Assembly (NCBI RefSeq): GCF_001936575.1
Contig: NZ_MSMP01000015.1
Coordinates: forward strand, 1 to 64,000
Direction of reading: 5' to 3'
Length of the DNA stretch: 64,000 nucleotides
From: Tenacibaculum agarivorans
GTDB taxonomy: Bacteria; Bacteroidota; Bacteroidia; Flavobacteriales; Flavobacteriaceae
The translations under genes were made by a program, and so were the position numbers. Of the stretch, positions 17,039-27,595 are shown in pieces. Under the pieces are notes generated by a model. That model saw only the letters and a program-made list of their open reading frames with translations, did no database searches and was not told where the DNA came from. Position 1 is the stretch's first letter; every line of letters begins with the position of its first letter.

Positions 17039-18013
17039 ATGAACAAGTTAGTGTACATTCTATTTTTTTTCATCGTCAGTAAAACTGTTTTGGCTACTGA
17101 TGATGTTAAGATTACTGTAAATTCTATTCCTATTTATTTTAAAAATGCCAAAACTATTAACAAACATTCTACACGTATTCCTTTCAAACTTGTAGACAGA
17201 CTTATTGTTATTGAAGGTGAAATAAAAAATAAGATAGGAAACTTTATCATAGACACTGGCTCAGAAACTATGCTTTTAAACAAAGTTCATTTTAAAACCT
17301 ATCCTTTTGAAAAAGAAAAGAAAAATACAACTGGGATTATTGATTTTGTTGACAATCCTTATGAAAAAAGAATCAAAAACTTATCACTGAAAGACTTTAC
17401 ACTTCACAATAAAAAATCCGATATTATAAATCTATCTCATATTGAGAAAAGTAAAAAGATCAAGCTATTAGGTATTATCGGTTTTAGCATTTTAAAAGAC
17501 TATGAAGTATTCATAGATTTACATTTACATCAAATTACATTAACAAAAATTGATTCACAAGGAAATACCTTAAGTAAAGAAGTATATTTAGAAAAAATAG
17601 TAGATAGTTTAGATTTTAAATTAAAAAAACATACTATAGTAGTTAATGGTTTTATTGGTAATGAAAAAGTTACCTTTGGGCTAGATTCTGGTGCAGAGTT
17701 TAATCAGATCAACAAAAGGATAAGTAAAAAAGCGTTGCAACATTTTTATCCTAAAAAACGAGTTCAACTCATGGGAGCGAGCAAAAGAAAAATAGAAGTT
17801 TTATGTGGTAATTTATTCAGAGTGAAACTTAATGATAAAATTTACTTTGGTCCTATGAAAACTATGTTAACTAGTCTTTACAATATGAATAAAGCTTTTG
17901 GCACGAATTTAGACGGTATATTAGGGTATGACTTTTTTGCTCAAAAAAGAGTTATCATTAACTATAAAAAGGAGAAATTATATTTTATTAATTATCCGCT
18001 AATAAGAAATTAA
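17039..18013 (+). CDS. Exported retropepsin-like aspartic protease
   Basis: The preferred start at 17039 gives 324 aa beginning MNKLVYILFFF, a Sec signal peptide; the frame is open up to 17000, but that would put 13 residues ahead of the signal. Two retropepsin-like halves are visible: an IIDTGSET motif near the first third, and GLDSGAEFNQI near the second, each preceded by a beta hairpin and followed by strands (LGIIGFSIL and LDGILGYDFFA, the typical hydrophobic-hydrophobic-Gly of pepsin-type folds). The two Asp residues could form one active site in a single chain. This is the aspartyl protease family common as exported proteins in Bacteroidetes; the substrate is unknown. The next gene begins 1 bp after its stop codon, so they are co-transcribed. 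Confidence 0.8.
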   Translation: MNKLVYILFFFIVSKTVLATDDVKITVNSIPIYFKNAKTINKHSTRIPFKLVDRLIVIEGEIKNKIGNFIIDTGSETMLLNKVHFKTYPFEKEKKNTTGIIDFVDNPYEKRIKNLSLKDFTLHNKKSDIINLSHIEKSKKIKLLGIIGFSILKDYEVFIDLHLHQITLTKIDSQGNTLSKEVYLEKIVDSLDFKLKKHTIVVNGFIGNEKVTFGLDSGAEFNQINKRISKKALQHFYPKKRVQLMGASKRKIEVLCGNLFRVKLNDKIYFGPMKTMLTSLYNMNKAFGTNLDGILGYDFFAQKRVIINYKKEKLYFINYPLIRN

Positions 18014-18014
18014 C

Positions 18015-18974
18015 ATGAAGTATTTCAGCATCATTTTTCTTTGTTTTGTTTTTATAAACTTTAGTAGCTTTTCTCAAAAAAAAGCTGTTAAAGGGTATAA
18101 GATTGAAGGGGATTATGTTGTTTTTACTTTCGATAAAAGAGATTACACTGAGGCTACCGATGAGCGCACACAAAAGAGACTAGACTTCCAAGATTTTGAT
18201 ATTAAAAACGTTGTAGTATCTGGTAATTTCAACTTATGGTCTAGAGATAGTTGGAAAATGACTAAAATTAATTCATACATCTATGAATTAAGAAAGAAAA
18301 TAACTGACTTTAAAGATGAATTTGACTGGGAATTTAAGTTTGTTATCAATAACTCTATTTGGGCTGAACCTTCTAAAGATATTTCCAATATTACTCCAGC
18401 TACTGAAGGCTCTATAAGTTACTACACCTATAACTTAAAGATGTATAAAGCATACCCTAGTAAAAAAGGAAATGTAAAATTTAAACTCAAAGGGTATAAA
18501 AATGCTAAAAAAGTTATTGTTACTGGTTCTTTCAATAAATGGAATCAGAATCTTTTTGAAATGGAAAGGAATGAAAATGGCTGGGAATTAATTCTACAAA
18601 TGAAACCTGACAAATACGAATATCGTTTTATTGTTGATGGCCAATGGATGGAAGATCCTAGTAATCCTTTTAAAGTGCCTAACGAATTTGGAGAATATAA
18701 TTCTTTAATTGATATTAATGTTAGCGTTGAATTCTTTGTACGTGATTTTAAAAATGCTGAAGAAGTTATTTTAGCAGGCTCTTTCAACAATTGGTCTACT
18801 AGTTCTTTTAAAATGAGAAAAGTAAAAAATGGTTGGACGTATAAAATGAAGTTACCTTCAGGAAAACACCATTATAAATATATTGTAGATGGTAAGTGGA
18901 AAGTAGATCCATCAAATCCTGTAAGAGAATTTGATGGACATGGTAATATTAATTCTGTAAAAATGGTCAAGTAA
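18015..18974 (+). CDS. Exported protein with three CBM48/AMPK-type glycogen-binding modules
   Basis: A 319-aa protein with a signal peptide (residues 1-20, ending FSQ). It has three successive E-set modules of the early-set glycogen-binding type: VVVSGNFNLWS..., VIVTGSFNKWNQ...YEYRFIVDGQWMEDPSNP, and VILAGSFNNWST...HHYKYIVDGKWKVDPSNP. The GSFNxW and YKYIVDGxWxxDPxNP motifs are the carbohydrate-contacting parts of AMPK-beta and CBM48 domains. No catalytic domain is present, so it is a binding or scaffold protein, probably periplasmic or surface. The first module is the most divergent. It is translated directly after the aspartic protease gene and faces fadH, whose stop codon is 1 bp away on the other strand. 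Confidence 0.8.
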   Translation: MKYFSIIFLCFVFINFSSFSQKKAVKGYKIEGDYVVFTFDKRDYTEATDERTQKRLDFQDFDIKNVVVSGNFNLWSRDSWKMTKINSYIYELRKKITDFKDEFDWEFKFVINNSIWAEPSKDISNITPATEGSISYYTYNLKMYKAYPSKKGNVKFKLKGYKNAKKVIVTGSFNKWNQNLFEMERNENGWELILQMKPDKYEYRFIVDGQWMEDPSNPFKVPNEFGEYNSLIDINVSVEFFVRDFKNAEEVILAGSFNNWSTSSFKMRKVKNGWTYKMKLPSGKHHYKYIVDGKWKVDPSNPVREFDGHGNINSVKMVK

Positions 18975-18975
18975 T

Positions 18976-21131
<2,156 letters not shown>

Positions 21132-21154
21132 CTTACATTCAAATAACATTAATT

Positions 21155-22879
21155 ATGGGGAGATTTTCACTTTTTGTTCTTTTATTGTGTTCAATATTTA
21201 ATTATGCCCAATCAGCTCCTATTGCTATTGATGGCAAATTTGATGATTGGAATTCTACTATTACTACCTATACAGATACTAATGAAACGAAAGATGGAGT
21301 TGATCTTTTAGAATTTCAAGTGACCAATGATGCTGAATATTTATATATAAAAGTTAAAGCAAATAAGGAATTTGATTTAACGGATGGATCTTTAATTCCT
21401 CATAATTTCTTTTTGTATTTGGATACAGATTTAGATTCAAGCACAGGTTTTAGAGTACGAGATGATTATGGAGCTGAAATAGGTATAGCTTTTGCAGATC
21501 GCATTGTTTTTAATAATTTCACGAACACTCCTAATGATCAAGTTCGATTTTCCGATCTTGAATTTAGAGCTGCGCCTACCGTTACTTCTAACGAATTTGA
21601 AATGGCTATAGGACGTAATGTAATTCCTGATGGAGTTAATCCTCTTTTTCCTTCTTCATCTGTAAAAATTTTGATCAGGAATATTGCAAATTTTGATTGG
21701 GTACCAAATTTGAACTCTGTTTTTACTTATACTTTTGATGAAACACCAGTCCCCACTTATACTCCCATCAATTTTAATAAAACGGATGCTAATTTTATTA
21801 GAGTTTTAGCTTATAACACAAAATTAAATTCTCTATTAGATAACAGTAAACTTGATGAATATGAAAGAATAATAAAAGCTATTAATCCTGATATTATTGG
21901 CTTTGTTGAAAGTGCCGATACTACTATTCAATATATTAAATCATTATTCGATAATTGGCTACCTCTAGGAACTTCTGAAGGTTGGTTTGTAAAAAAACAT
22001 GGAGGTGAAGTAACTGTTTCTAAATGGAATATTGTACAAGAATGGGATTTAGATCGCCAATTTCCAGTACTAATTGATTTACCTGAACGTTATGGCACAG
22101 ATTTACTATATACCAACGCACATTTAAATTGTTGTGGAGCTGATGATAGAAGGCAAAGTCAAGTTGATCAGTACGCTGCCTTTGTTTTAGATGCAAAATC
22201 TGACGGTGGAATTATTACACTTCCAGAAAATACACCAATTGTATATTCTGGAGATTTAAATTTAGTAGGTTTATCCAATCAGCTAACAACACTTTTAACA
22301 GGACAAATACAGAATACTAGTATTTATGGCGCTGGTGCTCCTCTGGATTGGGATAATACTGATTTTAAACAAGATGATGCACTACAAACAGACATTAGAA
22401 TGGGATACACATGGAGATCAGATGGTTCTGCTTTCCCTCCGGGAAAATTAGATTTTATTATTTATTCTGATCATGTTTTAACGGCTGAAAAGACGTATGT
22501 TGTACAAACTGAAGTAATGTCTAATGACCGTCTAAATGCTGTTGGCTTGCAACAACTCGATACTAGTACTGCTTCGGATCATTTTCCTGTTGTTGCGGAT
22601 TTTTCTATACAGCAAAATACATTAAATATAACAGAAGAAAAATTACTAGCTCAAGGTATTTATCCAAATCCTAGTACTGATTTTATAACTTTAAGTTTTA
22701 CTACTAGAGATCAGTATACCATTGAAGTTTATAATATTTTAGGTAGTCTCGTCATCTCTAAAAAAGTAGAAGCTAAAGAATTTGTACTAGACATTAATTC
22801 TTTAGCTTCTGGATTGTTTTATATATCAGTTTACAATACTAATCGTCAAAAAGAGACTTTTAAACTTATCAAAAAGTAA
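21155..22879 (+). CDS. T9SS-secreted endonuclease/exonuclease/phosphatase-family protein
   Basis: A 574-aa secreted protein with a signal peptide (residues 1-19). Residues about 20-190 look like a CBM9-type or related beta-sandwich (IAIDGKFDDWN, YLYIKVKANKEF, FLYLDTDLDSSTGF). Residues about 210-495 form an endonuclease/exonuclease/phosphatase (DNase I-like) fold with its usual marks: NPDIIGFVES, TNAHLNCC, VYSGDLNLVG and the C-terminal SDHFPVVADF. The last 75 residues (IYPNPSTDFITLSF ... YNILGSLV ... SLASGLFYISVYN ... KLIKK) are a type A T9SS sorting domain. The substrate could be nucleic acid or phosphodiester lipid; the fold does not decide. The stop codon lies 3 bp from the pirin stop on the other strand. 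Confidence 0.85.
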   Translation: MGRFSLFVLLLCSIFNYAQSAPIAIDGKFDDWNSTITTYTDTNETKDGVDLLEFQVTNDAEYLYIKVKANKEFDLTDGSLIPHNFFLYLDTDLDSSTGFRVRDDYGAEIGIAFADRIVFNNFTNTPNDQVRFSDLEFRAAPTVTSNEFEMAIGRNVIPDGVNPLFPSSSVKILIRNIANFDWVPNLNSVFTYTFDETPVPTYTPINFNKTDANFIRVLAYNTKLNSLLDNSKLDEYERIIKAINPDIIGFVESADTTIQYIKSLFDNWLPLGTSEGWFVKKHGGEVTVSKWNIVQEWDLDRQFPVLIDLPERYGTDLLYTNAHLNCCGADDRRQSQVDQYAAFVLDAKSDGGIITLPENTPIVYSGDLNLVGLSNQLTTLLTGQIQNTSIYGAGAPLDWDNTDFKQDDALQTDIRMGYTWRSDGSAFPPGKLDFIIYSDHVLTAEKTYVVQTEVMSNDRLNAVGLQQLDTSTASDHFPVVADFSIQQNTLNITEEKLLAQGIYPNPSTDFITLSFTTRDQYTIEVYNILGSLVISKKVEAKEFVLDINSLASGLFYISVYNTNRQKETFKLIKK

Positions 22880-22882
22880 TAG

Positions 22883-23608
22883 TTAAAATTCCATAGGAAC
22901 CTCGATGAATAGTAATTGTGAGTCTGTATTGGCTTTTACAGAAAACTGATCTGTTTTTGAAATACCTAAGGCATCTCTAGAAGAAGTTGTAATGTTTTCT
23001 ATGTTAGTTTCTCCAGAAATGTTCATCATATAAACTCCGTTAGTATTTGACTTAAACTCATATGTAAATTCCTGGTTTTCGTCTAAATCAATTCTTGACA
23101 ATTGAGCATTTTGATGAATTTTTAATCCCTCAGTAGTACTATAATCATCAATAGAACTTACCAAAACTTGTAATTTATTTTTTCTTCCTGAAGGATCAAA
23201 TGATTCTTGATTGTACCTTGGAGTCACACCTTCTTTATTAGGAATAATCCAAATTTGAAATAAACTCAAATAGCTATCTGCTGAACCATTCATTTCAGAA
23301 TGATAAATTCCTGTACCAGCCGACATCACTTGAACTTCATTGGGTTTCACATATAACCAATCATTAGACATATTGTCTTTATGCTTTAATTCACCAGATA
23401 ATGGTATAGTGATGATTTCCATATTTTGATGTGGATGAGTTCCAAAACCTGCACTAGGTGCTATTAAGTCATCATTTAATACACGTAATGCTCCAAAGTT
23501 TACTCTTTCAGGATTATAAAAATTTGCAAAACTGAAAGAATAATTTGCTTGCAGCCATCCAAGATTTGCTTGTCCTCTTGTATCTGCTGTAAATTGTTCT
23601 ATTTGCAT
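22883..23608 (-). CDS. Pirin family protein
   Basis: A 241-aa cupin protein. The pirin metal motif is visible: GTHPHQNMEI (about residues 57-66) and, further on, SAGTGIYHSE (about 100-109), supplying the His and Glu ligands of the N-terminal cupin. The second cupin is shorter and lacks these residues, as usual in YhhW-type pirins. Bacterial pirins can show quercetinase activity and have been linked to redox sensing; the role here is not known. It is the last gene of a four-gene minus-strand unit (DoxX, flavin reductase, MarR, pirin), 3 bp after the marR-type gene, consistent with a quinone or electrophile response. Confidence 0.9.
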   Translation of the reverse strand: MQIEQFTADTRGQANLGWLQANYSFSFANFYNPERVNFGALRVLNDDLIAPSAGFGTHPHQNMEIITIPLSGELKHKDNMSNDWLYVKPNEVQVMSAGTGIYHSEMNGSADSYLSLFQIWIIPNKEGVTPRYNQESFDPSGRKNKLQVLVSSIDDYSTTEGLKIHQNAQLSRIDLDENQEFTYEFKSNTNGVYMMNISGETNIENITTSSRDALGISKTDQFSVKANTDSQLLFIEVPMEF

Positions 23609-23611
23609 GTT

Positions 23612-24052
23612 TTATCTAATTTTATCTAATAAATCACTCAGTAATTGTGCTTCTTCTTCAGTCAATCTTTTTAACATATCTAAATGCTCAATTTTTGTAT
23701 CTATTTCAGAAAGTAACAATAAACCTTCATCATTAATATTAACATATACTACTCTTCTATCATGCTCACATCTAAAACGATGAATTAGATTTTTTTCAAC
23801 CAGTTTATCCATTAATCGAGTGGCATTAGGTGCTCTTTCGATCATTCTATCTTTTACCAACTGAACTTTAATTCTATCTGCTGCCCCTCTTAAAATGCGA
23901 AGAATATTATATTGTTGTGGAGATAATCCGTAAGACTTAAAAAACTCTACTTCCTTACTATTGATCCAATTTGCCGTATACTTAATATTAATAAAAGCCT
24001 TGAATCTATTATTATCAAACTTCGAATTTATGTCTTCACTTATATTCCCCAT
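23612..24052 (-). CDS. MarR family transcriptional regulator
   Basis: A 146-aa winged-helix regulator. The N-terminal dimerisation helix is followed by the MarR core: SPQQYNILRILRGA, a recognition helix region (MIERAPNATRLMDKLVEKNLI) and the wing with HDRRVVYVNINDEG, whose DxR is the DNA-contact hallmark. A C-terminal helix completes the dimer. MarR proteins typically repress their own operon and release DNA on binding phenolic or oxidised ligands. It lies 3 bp from both its neighbours (flavin reductase upstream, pirin downstream), so it is co-transcribed. The 18-bp palindrome ahead of the operon (24969-24986) is a plausible site for it. Confidence 0.9.
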   Translation of the reverse strand: MGNISEDINSKFDNNRFKAFINIKYTANWINSKEVEFFKSYGLSPQQYNILRILRGAADRIKVQLVKDRMIERAPNATRLMDKLVEKNLIHRFRCEHDRRVVYVNINDEGLLLLSEIDTKIEHLDMLKRLTEEEAQLLSDLLDKIR

Positions 24053-24055
24053 AAA

Positions 24056-24586
24056 CTATAGAGCTGATTCCAATTGTTGTACTGCCTCTTTTAATTCTTT
24101 AAGCGCTTCTGCATCTACGATTTTACCACCTTCAAAATTGTTCATAAAAGAAGGTAAACTAAAACTGGCTTTTATATCAGCTCCAAAATGCGGAAAAGTA
24201 TTTTTAGCCGTTGCCAATACAGAAGCTCCACCTCTACCTCCAGGAGAAGTTGCTAATAATAACATTGGTTTTTCTTTAAAAATCTTTTTGTCTTTTCTAG
24301 AAACCCAATCTATTAGATTTTTAAAAACCGCTGTATAACTTCCATTATGTTCAGCTAATGAAACAATTATTGCATCGCTATCAGCTAATTCTTCATTAAA
24401 TTTAATGGCATTCTCTGGAAACTCTATTTCAGCTTCTATATCTACTCCGTATAATGGAAGTGGATAATCATTCAGATCTAATACCTTTACCTCTTGATTA
24501 TTCAATAAACTTGCCGCAAAAGTGGCTAACTCTTTATTAATTGAATTTTTACTATTGCTTCCCGCAAATACTACTACTCTACCCAT
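24056..24586 (-). CDS. NAD(P)H-dependent FMN reductase-like flavoprotein
   Basis: A flavodoxin-fold NADPH-dependent FMN reductase. I place the start at 24586 (176 aa, MGRVVVFAGSNSKNS), which puts the FMN-phosphate loop GSNSKNSINKELA at the N-terminus as in the family; the longer frame to 24616 would add ten unlikely residues. Other family marks are DYPLPLYGVD, SLAEHNGSYTAVFKNLIDW and SPGGRGG. Such enzymes reduce FMN or quinones. The start codon overlaps the doxX stop (ATGGGTAG), so translation is coupled. With DoxX and MarR it looks like a thiol, quinone or redox-stress operon. Confidence 0.88.
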   Translation of the reverse strand: MGRVVVFAGSNSKNSINKELATFAASLLNNQEVKVLDLNDYPLPLYGVDIEAEIEFPENAIKFNEELADSDAIIVSLAEHNGSYTAVFKNLIDWVSRKDKKIFKEKPMLLLATSPGGRGGASVLATAKNTFPHFGADIKASFSLPSFMNNFEGGKIVDAEALKELKEAVQQLESAL

Positions 24587-24935
24587 AAACTTTTTTTCTT
24601 GAAAAATATGAAACAAATAATAAAACCAAAGCTACTACTGATCCTATATGCTCTCCATCACTAATCATATAATGTGCAAAAAATGCTAAAACAAAATCAA
24701 AAAAGAAACCTGCATATGCCCATTCTTTTAATGATTTAGTATTGATAAACCAAATTGCAATAAGCCCTAAAACTTTAGCTACCGCTAAAGGGTAAATAAT
24801 ATAAGTTGGGTAACCAAAACTTTCAAATGCTTTTTGAATTGCTGCATTTTTAAAAACATACATAGAAACCGACATTAACATTAATGCTGTCAGCAACCCT
24901 GTAGAAATGTAATAAATGATTTTATTTTTATCCAT
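24579..24935 (-). CDS. DoxX family membrane protein
   Basis: A 118-aa protein with four hydrophobic helices (about residues 8-26, 45-63, 72-88 and 95-112). The pattern of FESFGYPTYIIYPLAVAKVLGLIAIW followed by KEWAYAGFFFDFVLAFFAHYMISDG is typical for DoxX-like proteins of the Bacteroidetes type. DoxX proteins often accompany redox enzymes and MarR or pirin genes in oxidative-stress operons; the exact activity is unknown. It is the first gene of the four-gene operon, overlapping the flavin reductase by 8 bp. A -7 box TATCTTTG on the minus strand (24956-24963) precedes it. Confidence 0.85.
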   Translation of the reverse strand: MDKNKIIYYISTGLLTALMLMSVSMYVFKNAAIQKAFESFGYPTYIIYPLAVAKVLGLIAIWFINTKSLKEWAYAGFFFDFVLAFFAHYMISDGEHIGSVVALVLLFVSYFSRKKVYG

Positions 24936-24955
24936 GGTATTTGATTTTTATACTA

Positions 24956-24963
24956 CAAAGATA
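24956..24963 (-). promoter_or_regulatory. -7 promoter element of the doxX-pirin operon
   Basis: On the minus strand this reads TATCTTTG, a TAnnTTTG -7 box, 20 bp upstream of the doxX start codon. The palindrome at 24969-24986 covers its spacer and -33 region. Confidence 0.6.
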
Positions 24964-24968
24964 CAAAA

Positions 24969-24986
24969 TATTTTCCATGGAAAATA
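24969..24986. promoter_or_regulatory. 18-bp perfect palindrome in the doxX / marR-GNAT divergent region, probable MarR operator
   Basis: TATTTTCCATGGAAAATA is a perfect inverted repeat of the size MarR dimers bind. It lies just upstream of the -7 box of the doxX operon and 14 bp upstream of the -33/-7 pair of the gene at 25071. Both flanking units encode a MarR-type DNA-binding domain. Which one uses the site is not decided by the sequence. Confidence 0.65.
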
Positions 24987-25008
24987 AATAGATGGGGAAT
25001 ATTATTTT

Positions 25009-25039
25009 TTTGACAATATGAAAATAAATTTTAAATTTG
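25009..25039 (+). promoter_or_regulatory. Promoter of the marR-GNAT operon
   Basis: TTTG at 25009-25012 and TAAATTTG at 25032-25039 with 19 bp between match the Bacteroidetes consensus, 31 bp before the ATG at 25071. Confidence 0.7.
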
Positions 25040-25070
25040 CATAAGCACTTATATATTTATTAATATTAAT

Positions 25071-26030
25071 ATGGATGCATTACAAGGAATCGGTGAAATA
25101 GGAATAGGATCTAGACTAAAAAGATTGAGTGAATACATGATGAAAGACACTCAATTGGTGTATGATAAATTAGGATTTGATTTTGATCCCTATTTATTTC
25201 CTACTATTAAAGTTATTCATAATAAAAGGGAAGTTACTAATACAGAAATCAACCAAAGTTTAAAAACATCTCAACCTGCCACCTCTCAAGTTATACAAAA
25301 ACTAGATAAAAAAGGGTTGATTTTACTTAAAGAACATCCAATAGATAAACGTAAAAAATTAATAACACTTTCCGAAAAGGGAATACAATTGATTCAAGAC
25401 ATAAAACCTTTATGGAAAAGTATTGAACATACAATTAAAGAATTCACTAGAATTAGTTCTGATTCTTTAATAGAGCATATTAACACCTTAGAGAAAAAAT
25501 TCACTGAAAAAAGTTTTAGCGACGCAATTATGGAACATTATACACTGAATCACAAAAAGCAATTGGAGATTATTGATTTTTCAAAAGAACATGCAATCCA
25601 TTTTTATAACTTAAATATAGAATGGTTACAAACTTTCTTTTATGTTGAACCTTATGATGAAGAGGTACTTAGTAAACCTGAAAAGTATATCATTGACAAA
25701 GGCGGATATATTTTCTTTGTTAAATTAAATGAAGAAATTGTAGGAACTGTGGCTCTTATGCCCTTGGATGAAAAAGGTACTTTTGAATTGACAAAAATGG
25801 CGGTGTCTCCTGAACATAGAGGACATAAAATTGGACAACAACTCATTACAAAGTGTATTGATTTTGCCAAAGAACAGGAGTTTGGTGAACTCCTTCTCTA
25901 CTCCAATACTAAACTGGAAAATGCTATATATATCTATAGAAAATACGGTTTTGTAGAGGTTCCTCTAGAAGAAAACTCTCCATACAAACGTAGTGATATA
26001 AAAATGATATACAACGGAGGTAAAATTTAA
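25071..26030 (+). CDS. MarR-GNAT fusion (regulator / N-acetyltransferase)
   Basis: A 319-aa protein with two domains. Residues 1 to about 150 are a MarR-type winged helix (TNTEINQSLKTSQPATSQVIQKLDKKGL, then HPIDKRKKLITLSEKG as the wing). Residues about 165-319 are a GNAT acetyltransferase with the acetyl-CoA motif KMAVSPEHRGHKIGQQLI and the terminal NAIYIYRKYGF. This architecture is known among MarR-like regulators in Bacteroidetes; the acetyl acceptor is unknown. Its stop is 15 bp before the PLP-enzyme gene, so they probably share a transcript, and it is divergent from the doxX operon with a shared palindrome. Confidence 0.9.
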   Translation: MDALQGIGEIGIGSRLKRLSEYMMKDTQLVYDKLGFDFDPYLFPTIKVIHNKREVTNTEINQSLKTSQPATSQVIQKLDKKGLILLKEHPIDKRKKLITLSEKGIQLIQDIKPLWKSIEHTIKEFTRISSDSLIEHINTLEKKFTEKSFSDAIMEHYTLNHKKQLEIIDFSKEHAIHFYNLNIEWLQTFFYVEPYDEEVLSKPEKYIIDKGGYIFFVKLNEEIVGTVALMPLDEKGTFELTKMAVSPEHRGHKIGQQLITKCIDFAKEQEFGELLLYSNTKLENAIYIYRKYGFVEVPLEENSPYKRSDIKMIYNGGKI

Positions 26031-26045
26031 TTTAAAAACAATGTT

Positions 26046-27449
26046 ATGAGTACACTTCAAGAAAAAATGTATAGTGAGCTTGAACAAAAAGAAATTTTTA
26101 AACAAGCTTTAGATAATGGTTTAGCATATTTAGAAACTATTTTTAATAGAAATGTATACCCCAGTGAAGAAGCTTTATTGAATTTGACACAATTTGATGA
26201 GGAACTTTCAGTCGATTCAACAAACCCTAAAGATGTTATAGATCAATTACATCAATACGGAAGTCCAGCGACGACTGCTACTTTAGGTGGACGATATTTT
26301 GGTTTTGTAGCGAGTAGTGTAACTCCCATAGGAATAGCAGCAAAAAACTTAGCTACTTTTTGGGATCAAGCTCCTGCTATGCATGTACTATCTCCTATTG
26401 GTTGTAAATTAGAATCTGTAGTAGAAAAATGGCTCGTTGATCTTTTTAATTTACCAAAAGACACTTGTGCTGGTTTTGTAAGCGGTACATCTACAGCTAA
26501 TTTATGTGGTTTAGCAGCAGCTAGATATCACATCTTAAAAAAGAACAATTGGGATATTAATGAAAAGGGGTTAAGAAATGCTCCAGAAATTAGAATCATA
26601 ACAGGAAAACACGCACATTCTACAGTAGTAAAAGCTATTAGTATTTTAGGCTTAGGAAAAGAAAATATTGAATGGGTCGATGTCGATGATCAAGGTAGAA
26701 TAAATACTGAATTAGTACCTGAATTAGATCAAAACACTATACTTATACTACAAGCAGGGAATGTTAATAGTGGTGCTTTTGACAATTTTGAACAACTATG
26801 TAAAAAAGCAAAAAAAGCTGGTACTTGGGTACATATAGATGGGGCTTTTGGTTTATGGGCTGCAGCAACTGAAAAATTAAACTATCTAACCCAAAGAATG
26901 GAATTGGCTGATTCTTGGGCTGTGGATGCACATAAAACACTGAATACTCCTTATGATAGTGGAATTATTCTTTGTGCTAATAGAGCGGCACTGGTTTCTG
27001 CCTTACATATGTCTGGGAGCTATATTATTCATAGTGAACAAAGAGATGGTATGTTATATACCCCTGAAATGTCGAGAAGAGCTAGAGTTATAGAACTTTG
27101 GGCAACGTTAAAATACCTTGGAAAAAAAGGTATTGATGAACTTGTATATACACTACACCAAAGAGCTAGGTTATTTACTGATAAGATTAGTGTTGTAGAT
27201 GGATTTTACGTTGAAAATGATGTAGTATTTAATCAAGTTATAGTACGTTGTGAAACTGATACTTTAACAGAAAGTACACTTAAAAGAATTCAAGAGCTTC
27301 GTGATTGTTGGTTAGGTGGTTCAGCATGGTTTGGCAGAAAAGTAATGCGCGTTAGTTTCTGTTCTTGGGCAACTACAGAGGAGGACGTAGATATAGCGAT
27401 ACGCTCATTTCAAAAAGCTTTAGCTATAGAATTAGCTGTTACTGATTAG
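26046..27449 (+). CDS. PLP-dependent decarboxylase (group II amino acid decarboxylase fold)
   Basis: A 467-aa fold-type I PLP enzyme. Clear marks are the cofactor stacking region (GFVSGTSTANLCGLAAAR), GKHAHSTVVKAISILGLG with the ring-contacting His, WVHIDGAFG with the pyridine-N Asp, and VDAHKTLNTPYDSG with the Schiff-base lysine at about residue 297. This fits the aromatic-L-amino-acid/glutamate decarboxylase group; the substrate cannot be fixed by eye. Length is normal. It follows the MarR-GNAT gene by 15 bp and is followed, after 146 bp, by an EamA exporter, suggesting amine or amino-acid metabolism and export. Confidence 0.85.
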   Translation: MSTLQEKMYSELEQKEIFKQALDNGLAYLETIFNRNVYPSEEALLNLTQFDEELSVDSTNPKDVIDQLHQYGSPATTATLGGRYFGFVASSVTPIGIAAKNLATFWDQAPAMHVLSPIGCKLESVVEKWLVDLFNLPKDTCAGFVSGTSTANLCGLAAARYHILKKNNWDINEKGLRNAPEIRIITGKHAHSTVVKAISILGLGKENIEWVDVDDQGRINTELVPELDQNTILILQAGNVNSGAFDNFEQLCKKAKKAGTWVHIDGAFGLWAAATEKLNYLTQRMELADSWAVDAHKTLNTPYDSGIILCANRAALVSALHMSGSYIIHSEQRDGMLYTPEMSRRARVIELWATLKYLGKKGIDELVYTLHQRARLFTDKISVVDGFYVENDVVFNQVIVRCETDTLTESTLKRIQELRDCWLGGSAWFGRKVMRVSFCSWATTEEDVDIAIRSFQKALAIELAVTD

Positions 27450-27595
27450 GTACTTTAAGATAATTTTTAGCACTATGAATTGCTCTAATTTCTTAAAAAG
27501 ATTATTCTTTTTTATTACACAACAATCATTTTACATCTAGATTACAACTAGAAATAAATTTATGCCTAGTTTTGCGGTTTTCATTTTTAAATTGA

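Noticed and set aside
24587..24616. Upstream start of the FMN reductase
   Set aside because: The ten extra residues precede the flavodoxin first strand and lie within doxX; the ATG at 24584-24586 gives the usual N-terminus.
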